Source of the DNA: Muribaculaceae bacterium Isolate-002 (NCI)
Lineage (GTDB): Bacteria > Bacteroidota > Bacteroidia > Bacteroidales > Muribaculaceae
Direction: 5' to 3'
DNA length: 35,278 bases
Assembly (NCBI GenBank): GCA_004102805.1
Contig: SCEG01000032.1
Location: forward strand, 1 to 35,278
Made by a program: the position numbers and the translations under genes. The notes beneath the pieces are model-generated. The model did no database searches. It saw nothing but the letters and a program-made list of their open reading frames with translations, and was not told the DNA's origin. This document shows positions 7,726 to 16,772 of this stretch, one piece after another. Numbering within the stretch: position 1 is the first letter of the stretch; each line of letters opens with the position of its first letter.

Positions 7726-9120
7726 TTAAGTTGTTTCCGGTTCGGTAGCTTTGCTCACAGTCCAACCCTTTGAGGTCGCATTGGCAATGTCACTTGACCA
7801 TAATTTTCCATAAGTATAGGCTGAGAACTCGATGGTTCGCTTAATGCCCGACAAATCGGCCAAAGCATTGATGATTTTCACCCCCATGTCACGAGACAAA
7901 GGCGAGTCAGCAAATGAAACTGACGAACAGATACCAGTTATATCACCCTCTATTCTTTCAAGATTCTGACATCCTGCAAAGGCCATGTAAAGACCATCTT
8001 CAGTCATGCCCGACAAATCCATTGTACCGAGTTTCAGCGCCTTTAGTGCATGGCAGCCATTAAATGCCAATTTCAACGATACACCGTGAGATGATTGCAA
8101 GCGCTGAGCTGAAAGGTCTATCTCCGTCAGCTGTGGGCAATAGGCAAAAGCGCAGTCAGCTTCACCGAGCGACACATCGTCACAATCAATCAAAAGATGC
8201 TTGAGATTACGGTTCGAGCTGAAACAGTTCTGACATATTCTGAAACTGTTTGCATGCACTGTTATACTCTCCGAGTTTCCGCTGATAAAACATTGCGATT
8301 TCTCGACTCTGTCAAAATAGAAATCAAGTGGAGCCGATGGTGGAGCAGTCTCATTTGGATTTGTATGATAGTACATGAAATACTCATGATTATCAAGCAG
8401 CATAAATATCTGCTTGTCGACAATGAGTTTCTCGGTAGCGGTAACCCTCAGGATGTTTGATGTTATATAATTCGGACGGTCTCCGGCTTCCCGCAAGAAA
8501 CGGATACCACGCAAATCGGCCACGGCATAGGAGCCGAGACCAAGTCCTCGCTCTGATATCACAACTCCGATGTGGGGGATATTGGCGACCGATGCCATTG
8601 ATTCCGTCAAAGCATATTTTAGATATCCACCTCCGCCTAAGAAATATCTTTCCTGCCACTCTTTTCCGAGATCGATTATATCATTATTGAATTTCAATTT
8701 GAGCGGTATTGGCTCGATGTTGGTAATCATAAATGCCAATTCATCATTATGGTAGATATTGCGGTGCGTACCATCATATTGGCAACGGGCAATTTCACCT
8801 ACAAGCATGTTGTATTCAGGGTTCTTCGACCATAGCAGTTTGCGCTGTCCATCGCCGGCGGCATTATCAAGTACGGCTATGACCTCGTTGGTTTCGTCGG
8901 AGGTCATCAGCACAATATCACCTGCTGTATATGGGTCAGCTGAGTTGTAGAAATCTGTCTCGTTCATAAAGCGGACAGACGACCTGCGCGTTATGGCGTT
9001 GAGTATAGCCGCGATACCGCTGCGCAGCTCCATAATAAGCGTGTCATTATTGGGTATCGCCACCTCGCGCTGGGAACCGTCGGCACATGGTAATATTATT
9101 TTTTCAAGATATTCCGGCAT
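7726..9120 (-). CDS. Tail-tip protein with BspA-like leucine-rich repeats
   Basis: This 464-residue protein is probably part of the distal tail. The N-terminal 290 residues are unrecognised and contain a glycine-rich turn (FLGGGGYLKY). The C-terminal part carries repeats starting at about residues 324 (AFAYCPQLTEIDL), 352 (AFNGCHALKALKL) and 380 (AFAGCQNLERIEG), spaced exactly 28 residues apart. A weaker copy lies near 298. The pattern AFxxCxxLxxI is that of BspA-type (LRR_5) repeats, which in other proteins bind host surfaces. It overlaps the upstream glycosyltransferase-like gene by 25 bases. Receptor binding is inferred from the repeat type and its place at the end of the tail module. Confidence 0.72.
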   Translation of the reverse strand: MPEYLEKIILPCADGSQREVAIPNNDTLIMELRSGIAAILNAITRRSSVRFMNETDFYNSADPYTAGDIVLMTSDETNEVIAVLDNAAGDGQRKLLWSKNPEYNMLVGEIARCQYDGTHRNIYHNDELAFMITNIEPIPLKLKFNNDIIDLGKEWQERYFLGGGGYLKYALTESMASVANIPHIGVVISERGLGLGSYAVADLRGIRFLREAGDRPNYITSNILRVTATEKLIVDKQIFMLLDNHEYFMYYHTNPNETAPPSAPLDFYFDRVEKSQCFISGNSESITVHANSFRICQNCFSSNRNLKHLLIDCDDVSLGEADCAFAYCPQLTEIDLSAQRLQSSHGVSLKLAFNGCHALKALKLGTMDLSGMTEDGLYMAFAGCQNLERIEGDITGICSSVSFADSPLSRDMGVKIINALADLSGIKRTIEFSAYTYGKLWSSDIANATSKGWTVSKATEPETT

Positions 9121-9944
9121 AGTAGTTCTGTTTTATTGTAAATATCTGTGTCTATTTTCTGGAGCGCAGCCCTGCATTTGTCAAGATCATCGAATTTACG
9201 CGATGTCACCACGTGCTGATATCCGATGGCATTGGCCTGCTTTGTCAGTTCCTTCTCCCGGGGCAGCATCAGTGTAACCTTCGCACCGCACCCTCGGCAC
9301 AGTTGCAATGCATGGCGCTGCTCTATTATCACATCAGGGGTAAGCATATTGTCGGAGTCAAGCAAGTCACGAGCCACCGATGAGTAATGCATCGCAGCAA
9401 GTTTGTAAGCGTGGCAGAAACGGTCGCGCAGCAACTGTGAACCGAACGCGATTATACCGGTGTTGTACGCCCCGTTTTCATGCGGACATATGCCCAGCGA
9501 CCCGATATATTCCACGTCCCGGTCAAACACCACATTCTCCTTTTCATACCATTCCGATGACTCGTAATGCTGGGCGAGAAAATCCCATGGTTCCGACTCC
9601 ATGCGGCACAATGCCTTATCCGACTTGATGAATACGTCGCCGTCGATATGGATTGTGCCCGCCGGTTCAGCGGCAAGCGCCCATATCTTGCCAGCCGCCC
9701 AGAAACGCGGATGGATATCGCCCGGCACATTGTCGAGCGTGAGCAGTATCTCATCGTAAGGCAGATGACCCAGCAACGCGGCACCGAGCGTATCGGTGTG
9801 CAGCACTGTCTCCACACCGAGCCTGCGCAGGTAGGCAAGCGACAGGCTGAAATACCATATATTGCCCGCCATGCGTCGCAAAGCACCGTAACCATAGAGA
9901 TCGATCGACAACGGGCGGGTCGAAAATGAATGCATGAATCTCAT
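9096..9944 (-). CDS. Glycosyltransferase-like protein (DUF6734-like)
   Basis: The product of 282 residues has features of a GT-A fold sugar transferase: a DGD (DxD-type) metal site at residues 101-103 after a hydrophobic strand (TIHIDGDVFI), an upstream HTDTLG segment near 49-54, and an NTGIIAF segment resembling the NxG turn of GT8-like enzymes. I associate it with the DUF6734 family, from memory. There is no signal peptide, so it should act in the cytoplasm. Its start overlaps the upstream stop by four bases and its end overlaps the LRR gene, so it is embedded in the tail-tip operon. It could glycosylate a tail protein or a host glycan, or it may be a non-catalytic structural relative. Confidence 0.6.
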   Translation of the reverse strand: MRFMHSFSTRPLSIDLYGYGALRRMAGNIWYFSLSLAYLRRLGVETVLHTDTLGAALLGHLPYDEILLTLDNVPGDIHPRFWAAGKIWALAAEPAGTIHIDGDVFIKSDKALCRMESEPWDFLAQHYESSEWYEKENVVFDRDVEYIGSLGICPHENGAYNTGIIAFGSQLLRDRFCHAYKLAAMHYSSVARDLLDSDNMLTPDVIIEQRHALQLCRGCGAKVTLMLPREKELTKQANAIGYQHVVTSRKFDDLDKCRAALQKIDTDIYNKTELLCRNILKK

Positions 9945-10501
9945 ATATCCCAGTCTCCTATCGTATAAAAGTTATCACTTCCGTTATAGTAATAGCCATA
10001 GCCGGTGGCAGCGGGAGTATACTCAATGCCCGGGGCGAGTACCGGAATCCTGTAGCTGCCGCCATCGGTAACCAGTGTAATATATGCCGCAGGATATGCT
10101 CCGACTCCAGGCTCCCCCTTGATCACAGGAAGCACCGCCTCTATTTCAAACGACTCGGGAACCGGCGTGGCCTCGCGTATGAGCTCAATCCGTTCGTCAA
10201 GGCATGGCACGACGATACGTTGGCCGCCATCAGGATAAACGCTATCGGGAAGGTTGCATATAAATTCAATATTCAGGACTCCGGGGCCAAGCCTATGATT
10301 ATTCATCACAACGTGGATCGTCCCGTTGTCGTTGTAGCAATTGGTGCATTTGCCACCTATGCACGACACTGTGTAGGCCGGGATTTTATTGGCAGTCCAT
10401 ATCCTTGCCACCCAGTCAAAATCGGGAAATCCCATTTCACTGTTGGCACAACGCAACCGCAGCAAAAACTCAAAATCAGACTTATAATTAATTTTTATCA
10501 T
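9941..10501 (-). CDS. Hypothetical tail-module protein
   Basis: The product of 186 residues looks mainly beta-structured, with no signal peptide or membrane segment. A CxxxxCxxC cluster (CIGGKCTNC) lies near residues 46-54, possibly a metal or disulfide site. The C terminus is rich in Gly, Tyr and Asn (GYGYYYNGSDNFY), as in fibre tips. The middle has a GEPGVGAYPAAYITL stretch with collagen-like flavour but no repeat. It is part of the tail-tip run and its stop overlaps the next start by four bases. I cannot assign a family; a fibre or adhesin component is the likeliest reading. Confidence 0.6.
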   Translation of the reverse strand: MIKINYKSDFEFLLRLRCANSEMGFPDFDWVARIWTANKIPAYTVSCIGGKCTNCYNDNGTIHVVMNNHRLGPGVLNIEFICNLPDSVYPDGGQRIVVPCLDERIELIREATPVPESFEIEAVLPVIKGEPGVGAYPAAYITLVTDGGSYRIPVLAPGIEYTPAATGYGYYYNGSDNFYTIGDWDI

Positions 10502-10512
10502 AATCTGAGATG

Positions 10513-10896
10513 TTAAACGATACCATATTCGGTGAAGTCGGCATCGACCTGCCTCTTGAGCGAGTCGCGGAGCATTAGAAAATCACGGTAGGCCGCTATC
10601 TTCTCGCGGGCTTCGTCGCTGTCGACCGAACCGCCTATCAGGCCGAGTTGCGCGGCGTTGTATTCGTTGACAAGTTTCTGCTCGTGAGTCACCGGGCACA
10701 CCGATGCGATGACCGCCCCGGTGATCTTGTTGGCCGTCAACGGTTCCCACACGGTTACCTCGTCGCATTGCCACATCGGGCGGATGCGTTCGCCGCCACC
10801 GCGTGCCGGGTCACATTCCTGTATGTTGAAACGGTAGAGCCAGCTGCCGTTACCCACTGCCTCCAGTGCGGAGGGTTTTTCATCATATATCGCCAT
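10513..10896 (-). CDS. Hypothetical tail-module protein, possible fibre-assembly factor
   Basis: The product of 127 residues is soluble. An N-terminal beta-like half (GNGSWLYRFNIQE, then EVTVWEPLTANKI) is followed by a helical C-terminal half (EAREKIAAYRDFLMLRDSLKRQVDADF). This layout resembles small tail-fibre assembly proteins, which often end in such a helix, but I see no diagnostic motif. It lies between the lectin-like protein and a second hypothetical, with gaps of about 12 bases on both sides, all in one operon. Confidence 0.6.
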   Translation of the reverse strand: MAIYDEKPSALEAVGNGSWLYRFNIQECDPARGGGERIRPMWQCDEVTVWEPLTANKITGAVIASVCPVTHEQKLVNEYNAAQLGLIGGSVDSDEAREKIAAYRDFLMLRDSLKRQVDADFTEYGIV

Positions 10897-10908
10897 AATA
10901 TCAGTTTT

Positions 10909-12330
10909 TTAGTTGTTTGGTATGAAACAAAGACGAGAGCCAAGATTCTGTGTGCTGTATTCCGGGCTACGCAAGTAATCCTGCTTGAACAATCCTGCGC
11001 CCGCAAATCCGGTGCAACCGTCTCCTACGACCACACAATACGTACCCGCCGCCTCGCATTTGTCGAAATAGTCACAGAAATATGTCAAATTGCTGCCCAC
11101 TGTCACTTTCGGTATCAGCTCGCCTGTCTCGCCGAAGAAAATCTCTCGAATAAACTTGCCTCCGGCGACATTCCCCACGTTGGCGACATGGGAATATCCG
11201 GAAGCATCGGTGGAATTGAACCGGGCAGGGTCATCACAGACATATACATTGATATTGTCCGTACTGTGCGCCCTGATGATTATTCCGTCGACAAACTTGC
11301 GGCAGTGTCCGAACGGGTTCTCGATACCGCGGTAGCGCGGCACCTCGACCGATTTCTCCTCGCCGTATTCCTTTGGTATGGCATAGCTGACCACCCCCGA
11401 GCGGTTGCCGAGCGTGTCGGTGAAACCGCACGGTATCACAGGCTGGTTATTGTTGAGCGCAGTCCATTGGTCATAATACAGATCAACGACACCCATGCCG
11501 AGTCCGCCCTGTCGGTAGCCTTCGGCGGTGAGTTGCGCGTTGTAAGCCGCCTGCGAGTTCAATGTCGCATACTCAACGACAAACAGCCACGTCAGCGTCT
11601 TATGCATGCCGTTGGTGTAGATGTTCCATTCCACCGATCCCGGTTTGCGGTTGCGGGCATACGTGCGCAACGTATTGATCGGATGACCCGTTACCGGTCG
11701 GCCGAGCTGCGACCCGCCCGTATTATCATAACCCGCATCGTTGATACCGCCACGGTAATCAGCCGCGGTATTTACCACCGAGCAAAGTTTCCGTGTCGAC
11801 CGCTCAAGCGCCGCCTCGTAGGCCGAGACATAGCACAGCGGCACCTTATGGTATCCCGGCAACGGATATTCCGAGAGCATCACGCGGCGTTTCGTACCGT
11901 CGGTGACAAAGCGGCGGTAGTGCTCCGGTATCTCCACCATCACCTGACCGCGCGAACCGCCTCGTATGTTCGAGCGCCAGTCGGTCGGGTAGAGATACTC
12001 CACCACTTTACCGTCGTCATCGAGCAGACACCCGCGCATGCGGCTCTGCACCGGCAGCGTGCGGTGCAGCGACATATTGCCGATGCGCGTGCACTCCGGC
12101 GACGACACCGTGGTGTCGAACTCTATACCGTAGGCTACCTGATCTTCCATGTAAGGGAGCATGTCGGCCAACTTGGCTTTTTTACTTTCGCCGTCAATGT
12201 CGAGCACTTCCACGTAAAGGTCATAGGGATTGGTACCCTTCGCCATCGGCAAATCTGAGAGGCGTTTGCCATTTTGAAAGGCTTCGATTATTTTTTTGAG
12301 GATTTCTTCCTGTGATTGAGTCAGTGCCAT
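10909..12330 (-). CDS. C-type-lectin-like tail protein, candidate receptor-binding protein
   Basis: This is a 473-residue protein of the distal tail. After a helical N terminus, the central and C-terminal parts carry a pattern I associate with the C-type-lectin or formylglycine-enzyme-like fold of phage adhesins: LERSTRKLCSVVNTAADYRG, RKPGSVEWNIYTNGMHKT, the tryptophan helix LTWLFVVEYATLNSQAAYN, and a final GSRLCFIP. In phages this fold often displays variable ligand-binding residues near the C terminus, sometimes diversified by a retroelement. No reverse transcriptase or template repeat was found in this window. The fold is inferred from pattern memory, not from a search. The gene sits between a probable Ig-like fibre protein and smaller tail genes. 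Confidence 0.62.
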   Translation of the reverse strand: MALTQSQEEILKKIIEAFQNGKRLSDLPMAKGTNPYDLYVEVLDIDGESKKAKLADMLPYMEDQVAYGIEFDTTVSSPECTRIGNMSLHRTLPVQSRMRGCLLDDDGKVVEYLYPTDWRSNIRGGSRGQVMVEIPEHYRRFVTDGTKRRVMLSEYPLPGYHKVPLCYVSAYEAALERSTRKLCSVVNTAADYRGGINDAGYDNTGGSQLGRPVTGHPINTLRTYARNRKPGSVEWNIYTNGMHKTLTWLFVVEYATLNSQAAYNAQLTAEGYRQGGLGMGVVDLYYDQWTALNNNQPVIPCGFTDTLGNRSGVVSYAIPKEYGEEKSVEVPRYRGIENPFGHCRKFVDGIIIRAHSTDNINVYVCDDPARFNSTDASGYSHVANVGNVAGGKFIREIFFGETGELIPKVTVGSNLTYFCDYFDKCEAAGTYCVVVGDGCTGFAGAGLFKQDYLRSPEYSTQNLGSRLCFIPNN

Positions 12331-12345
12331 ATCGTTATTTATAGT

Positions 12346-12897
12346 TTAATTTTTCAAGATTGAACCATCCCCGGCCAGTCGTAAAGCAGCTGAGGAGTCG
12401 GTAAGTCGCGCCGTCGGGTCTTCGACATTGATGAGTATGGTTTTGGTCAACGCGGTATTGCAGGTTGGTATCACATGCACCCGGCTCACCCCCTTACCGA
12501 CAACGCGTAGATTGCCTTGCTGATCGACCTCTACAGATTTATTGTCGGAGATGAAAATGACATTGTGGAGTGTACCGGAAGGTAGCAGCGCAGCGGTAAT
12601 ACGGTTGCGTACGGTGTTTCCGACAGTGATACGCTCCATAGCCTCCACCGTCAGACCGGTGGGAATGAGTGACGAGAATTTGCTCTTTAGTTCGGTTGAC
12701 AACTGCCCTGCAACTTTCGCCAAAGTAAGTCTGACATTGTTAATACTCTTGTCAAGATCCTTGACTCCTTTGTAGCTGTTATTAAGGAAATCGAGTACAC
12801 GCGCCACCATTTCGTTGGTCACGCTATCGGGATTCTCGGCGTTCCATATTACGGTAATGAGGTTGTCGATAAACTGCTGGTCGGTATCTTGTGCCAT
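12346..12897 (-). CDS. Tail protein with Ig-like (BIG2-type) domain
   Basis: The product of 183 residues has a helical N-terminal half (residues 1-80, with possible coiled coil near KDLDKSINNVRLTLAKVA). The C-terminal beta half follows the BIG2 pattern, in which a residue row like NKSVEVDQQGNLRVVGKG precedes a strand-rich end. Such domains occur on phage tails and capsids and are thought to help surface attachment. It lies six bases after the preceding gene's stop and 15 before the next start, in the tail-tip run. No signal peptide is present. The Ig assignment is moderate; the tail assignment follows from context. Confidence 0.62.
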   Translation of the reverse strand: MAQDTDQQFIDNLITVIWNAENPDSVTNEMVARVLDFLNNSYKGVKDLDKSINNVRLTLAKVAGQLSTELKSKFSSLIPTGLTVEAMERITVGNTVRNRITAALLPSGTLHNVIFISDNKSVEVDQQGNLRVVGKGVSRVHVIPTCNTALTKTILINVEDPTARLTDSSAALRLAGDGSILKN

Positions 12898-12903
12898 TTC
12901 TGA

Positions 12904-14088
12904 TCAGTTAAATTGATTGGTGAACTGTTTAGTAAATACGCGGGGGCGGCAACCGGTGGTGCCGTCGATTATATCCTGCATTATGTTGGTCTCGGAGTCG
13001 GAGATTTCGAGCTTTAGCGTGAAGTTCTCCGGCGTGGTAGGGCGCGGACGGTATTCAAGTTCCTCGGCCGAGGGTATGACTTTTAACGGGAATGGGGTCA
13101 CATCGAGCAAATACACCTCCTCGCTCGCTATCATATCCATCAGGAACCGCACCTCGTCGGCACGTTTCGCCCCAGTTGCGATTGAGATTGACTGCTTACG
13201 CTCAATGCGTTCCCGATCGGAATATAAACTGTAAGTAACAGCGTCGAACCGCTGGAATGTAGCCGCCTCTGCCTCGGAATAATCAGGAGTGATCGACAGT
13301 TCGCCGGTAAGCTCAATAATCTCGAAAACACCCAGCGAGTTGCGGAACCTCAGGCGATAACGCTCCTTTGCGATATCTGCGCGCTCAATAACAATGCGGC
13401 ATGCAAAAGTCTCGTTGCGGTAGACATCGAAGATGTTTGGCAGCAGCTGATGATCTATCGTAGCTTTGCGACGCAGCTCGTCGAGATCGAGGGTATAGAT
13501 ACCAGAATCATGGGTGGCGAGATATAGAGATTGACCGGTAGTCGCGGCCTTTATCTCAATATCTTCATCCTGTCGTGGAATGATGAAGTAGAGTGGCGAC
13601 AGTTCAGTCTCTTTCATTGATATGCGCCACTCGGCAGTGCGTGTGGTCATGAAGAAATTACCGCATGACTCGAAGAACTTCTCGGTGAAAACATCGGTGC
13701 CGAGTGCGGCATAGCGGCGGTAGTTCTGCCGGGATATACCACCCGGCAGAACCTTGAACTCAAATTCATTTTCAATGCTCGCATAATCGAGATGACACAT
13801 CACATCATACTTGCCCGACTTCAGGAAGCTGAACACCTGCTGAACCGGTTGCGCAGATATTACATCAGGTTCGGGAAGCAACGGGATGTACGCATCTATA
13901 ATCTCCGATATATCCATCTCCAAAGGATCCGAGAACCGACATTTGAAAACATGACTCCCGCCAATGGAAATATCAAGCAATCCTCCGTTCTTATCCAATG
14001 GTTCATCATACCGGTGTGATATGACAATCGGATTGCGGGAGAACGCAATATTGAGACTGTTATTTATCTTCAACGGCATTACGGGCAT
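12904..14088 (-). CDS. Hypothetical structural tail or baseplate protein
   Basis: The product of 394 residues is strongly beta-structured, without signal peptide or membrane segments. It contains short repeated edge-strand patterns (FEFKVLPGGISRQNYRRY, WRISMKETELSPLYFIIP) and ends with a basic, aromatic tail. I do not recognise a named domain. Its place is two genes downstream of the tape measure and next to the large 810-residue tail protein. That, and its size, fit a baseplate or tail-tip hub component. It overlaps the small gene upstream by 29 bases; an ATG nine bases later would reduce this to 20. Confidence 0.62.
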   Translation of the reverse strand: MPVMPLKINNSLNIAFSRNPIVISHRYDEPLDKNGGLLDISIGGSHVFKCRFSDPLEMDISEIIDAYIPLLPEPDVISAQPVQQVFSFLKSGKYDVMCHLDYASIENEFEFKVLPGGISRQNYRRYAALGTDVFTEKFFESCGNFFMTTRTAEWRISMKETELSPLYFIIPRQDEDIEIKAATTGQSLYLATHDSGIYTLDLDELRRKATIDHQLLPNIFDVYRNETFACRIVIERADIAKERYRLRFRNSLGVFEIIELTGELSITPDYSEAEAATFQRFDAVTYSLYSDRERIERKQSISIATGAKRADEVRFLMDMIASEEVYLLDVTPFPLKVIPSAEELEYRPRPTTPENFTLKLEISDSETNIMQDIIDGTTGCRPRVFTKQFTNQFN

Positions 14089-14296
14089 CTTTTATGGTTA
14101 TGGCCACAACCGACTCATTGAAATCAATGGAGGTGTTGTCGCTCAGAGAGTTGATAAAATCGTCGCGGTCGGGTGTCGGCGTGGTCATGAAATCGAAAAA
14201 CGCATCCATATTGCCAATGTGATTGCGTTTCCAGATATTATAGATTTCACCGAAATCTTCAACCTGCGGAGCTGCGACTATATTATTGGTTTCCAT
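14060..14296 (-). CDS. Small acidic tail-module protein
   Basis: The product of 78 residues is acidic and largely helical (FGEIYNIWKRNHIGNMDAFF). It has no membrane segment. The function is unknown. It lies between the large tail protein and a putative baseplate protein and overlaps the latter by 29 bases. Its start is the only ATG near the beginning of the frame. It may be an assembly chaperone or adaptor, but only its position suggests this. Confidence 0.6.
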   Translation of the reverse strand: METNNIVAAPQVEDFGEIYNIWKRNHIGNMDAFFDFMTTPTPDRDDFINSLSDNTSIDFNESVVAITIKDARNAVEDK

Positions 14297-14334
14297 ATTG
14301 CAAAAATGCGTAGATAAAAGCTATAGTTAAAGGA

Positions 14335-16767
14335 CTATTTATCCATCACCCACACGGCGTATAATTTCACGGTATAGAAGACCGTCGCATCCTCCTCGGC
14401 GAGCAAATCAACAAGATCATAGTCCCCGGGATTTTCCTCATCGGTCCTGTCGTGCACTTCATAGATATCGTAATATAGCCGGGCGCGGTAGGTGCGCGAT
14501 ATTTTCTGACCATGGTGTGCGGGTGCCGGCATTGTCGGGTCGTTCTGCCAGATACGCCCGACACGCTTCCTGCTCTTGAATACCGCGCTGCGCTCATCCA
14601 CGCACCAGTAGTCGCCATCGACACCATGCGGCTCGTACTCGTAGCAGGAAATATAATTTTTGGCGGCCTCACGACGCGCCTCCACGGTATCGGTATCCTC
14701 AAAGCCATCGTAGTACTCCCGCCATTCGAGATGGCGCGATGATGCGGAGAAATCGGGAATGTTCTGTTCTTTTGCAATATCGTAGTGGCCGTGCGTCTGT
14801 ATAGTGCGCAACTTCAATTCCACCGGAATTTCACGTCCGGCGGGCAGCGAGTAGGTCATCGTGTCAATCAGGCAGCGTATGCCCTTCAGGCGGTACACGG
14901 CCAGCAGGTCGTACATGTCGAGTTTGTTGACACGTACCGGGATTTCCACCGAGCGGTTGCCGTGGCGCAGTATCTCATCGTAGAAGCGCCAGAACTTGGC
15001 GAAGAGTCCGTCCTTGAACTGGAACAGCAGCGACAGTTCCGGCTTGGTGCCGTCATCGAGCGTGATAGGCAGGCCGTCGCCACCCTCACCGTTGATGCGG
15101 CCGAACGATTTCTGATCTTTCGTGTAGGCAAACATGAACGCGAGCGGCGTGGTATCGCCGGAGTTCTCCGTGTCGTCATCGTCGTCACTCTGTATGTAGC
15201 TATGGTAATGGCGGGCACCTGCGAGAAAGAGCGGACACCAGCCGTTGAACTCCGGGCCGGCTCCTGTTCCTACGTTCGACACCTCGTCAATCGGGACACA
15301 CTCGTCATCGCTATTAAGCTCAAAAGCTGTAAGGCCATCAGGCTGCGGGTCCCAGTTGAAGAAGGCGGTAGAGGCCTGCTTCACGGTATTGTTATTTGAG
15401 TCGAGCCGGTACCAGTCGCCGGTGATATATTCACGGGCGAGGAACGTGTTGGAATTGGTAGTGACGGCAGTGTCGCCTGATGTTGCAGCTTTGACGCTGC
15501 TGCGTTCAAAATCATAGTCGCCATCATCCCAATAATCGTCATCAGGTTCCGGAGGCTCGGGCCATTCGGGGTCTTCCGGCTCATAGGGGTCAACCCAGCT
15601 GTCATTGAGGTCGCCGTCCCAGTCAGGTTCTTCAGGTGTCCCGGTGTTGGTCCATTGGCTCACATCATAGCCCATGCGCACCTTCGACACGTCGAGTCCC
15701 TTGATGAAATCCTCGAAACGTTCGGTGGCCGGCGCTGCACCCTCTATCGAGGTTTTTGCCGAGAGTTTCACATATTGCGGTGTCTCGTAGGTTATTTTCT
15801 CAAAACCTGCTATATCGGGGTCGAGATCGCGGTCGGCCGAAGTCAGGATATCCTTCAGGAACCGCAGTGTTACCGTGCCGGTGTCGTTATTGATATTGTA
15901 GACGAGGCCGAAACGCACCCACAGCGCATTGAGGAACTCCGACACCGTGCAGTCAGGCATAAGCTCCGAGTAACGAACTTCGCCCCGGCAGCACACGTCG
16001 GCGGCGTTGTTGAGCACCACGAGCAGCGCGAGCTCACCCTTCTTGAACGGATTGCCGCCCGATATGGTGACACCGAGATCGGCGAATATCAGCTCCAGCA
16101 CACGCCATACCCGCAGGAACGGCGATATGCAGTAACCGCGCGGCACTGTCACCTCCGTTATCTCGCCGTTGATTACACGCTTTACCACGCGCGGCTGCTC
16201 TATGCCACGCTCCGAGGTAACGACATTCAGTATCTCCCAGAATGGTCTCTCACCACGGTTGGATGAGTCGGAGTTTGGCGACGTTTTGCTGATGGTGAGA
16301 GGGAAAATCGCGAAATCATCATTCAGCGGCTGTGGGTAGGCGTATATCATGTTGAAATAGTTCTCAAGCCATGAGATCGGGTCGCGTTGGTCGCCCGGTG
16401 TCAGTGTCGGCAAATCTGAAAGCTCGGCGAGCTTGCGGTCAATCCACTTGCTGTAGGCTGTGGAGTTGTCGAACCCGATATTGAATGTAATCCCCTCGCG
16501 CTTGCTTGCCTCGGTAATATTCATTACCCCTGAGCGGACATAACCGCCGGATATTACTTCGGCCGACCGCGCCGGATTGTTCGGATCATATCCGGTATCA
16601 ATGCGGTGAGGTGCGCCGAGCAGGCGTATATTGCGGCGCGTGGCGGGTACGGTGGCGGGCACTGACTGGCTGCCACGCTCGTTGAAGATGGGACTGGAGT
16701 CCTCGATTTCAACGGAGAAACCTGCGGGGAGGTCGAGTTGCTCCCCTTGTGTCTTTATCTGTATCAT
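14335..16767 (-). CDS. Large tail-tip protein downstream of the tape measure
   Basis: This is an 810-residue protein starting five bases after the tape measure stop, the place of distal-tail and tail-associated (Dit/Tal) proteins in siphophages. I chose the ATG at 16767 (MIQIKTQGEQLDLPAGF) over a TTG nine bases upstream that overlaps the tape measure stop. The N-terminal 350 residues look like a folded beta domain. They are followed by a low-complexity acidic and proline-rich linker at about 380-440 (runs of Asp, Glu, Pro and Trp) and a second folded region. There is no peptidase motif that I can see. The Dit/Tal role is inferred from position and size. Confidence 0.7.
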   Translation of the reverse strand: MIQIKTQGEQLDLPAGFSVEIEDSSPIFNERGSQSVPATVPATRRNIRLLGAPHRIDTGYDPNNPARSAEVISGGYVRSGVMNITEASKREGITFNIGFDNSTAYSKWIDRKLAELSDLPTLTPGDQRDPISWLENYFNMIYAYPQPLNDDFAIFPLTISKTSPNSDSSNRGERPFWEILNVVTSERGIEQPRVVKRVINGEITEVTVPRGYCISPFLRVWRVLELIFADLGVTISGGNPFKKGELALLVVLNNAADVCCRGEVRYSELMPDCTVSEFLNALWVRFGLVYNINNDTGTVTLRFLKDILTSADRDLDPDIAGFEKITYETPQYVKLSAKTSIEGAAPATERFEDFIKGLDVSKVRMGYDVSQWTNTGTPEEPDWDGDLNDSWVDPYEPEDPEWPEPPEPDDDYWDDGDYDFERSSVKAATSGDTAVTTNSNTFLAREYITGDWYRLDSNNNTVKQASTAFFNWDPQPDGLTAFELNSDDECVPIDEVSNVGTGAGPEFNGWCPLFLAGARHYHSYIQSDDDDDTENSGDTTPLAFMFAYTKDQKSFGRINGEGGDGLPITLDDGTKPELSLLFQFKDGLFAKFWRFYDEILRHGNRSVEIPVRVNKLDMYDLLAVYRLKGIRCLIDTMTYSLPAGREIPVELKLRTIQTHGHYDIAKEQNIPDFSASSRHLEWREYYDGFEDTDTVEARREAAKNYISCYEYEPHGVDGDYWCVDERSAVFKSRKRVGRIWQNDPTMPAPAHHGQKISRTYRARLYYDIYEVHDRTDEENPGDYDLVDLLAEEDATVFYTVKLYAVWVMDK

Positions 16768-16772
16768 GAGAA

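Noticed and set aside
10909..11100. Variable repeat and template repeat of a diversity-generating retroelement
   Set aside because: I found no second similar segment and no reverse transcriptase gene in the window.
10648..12258. A 536-codon open frame on the plus strand opposite the lectin-like gene
   Set aside because: Its translation is rich in Arg, His and Val without domain pattern, and it lies exactly over a well-formed minus-strand gene. It reflects codon bias of that gene.
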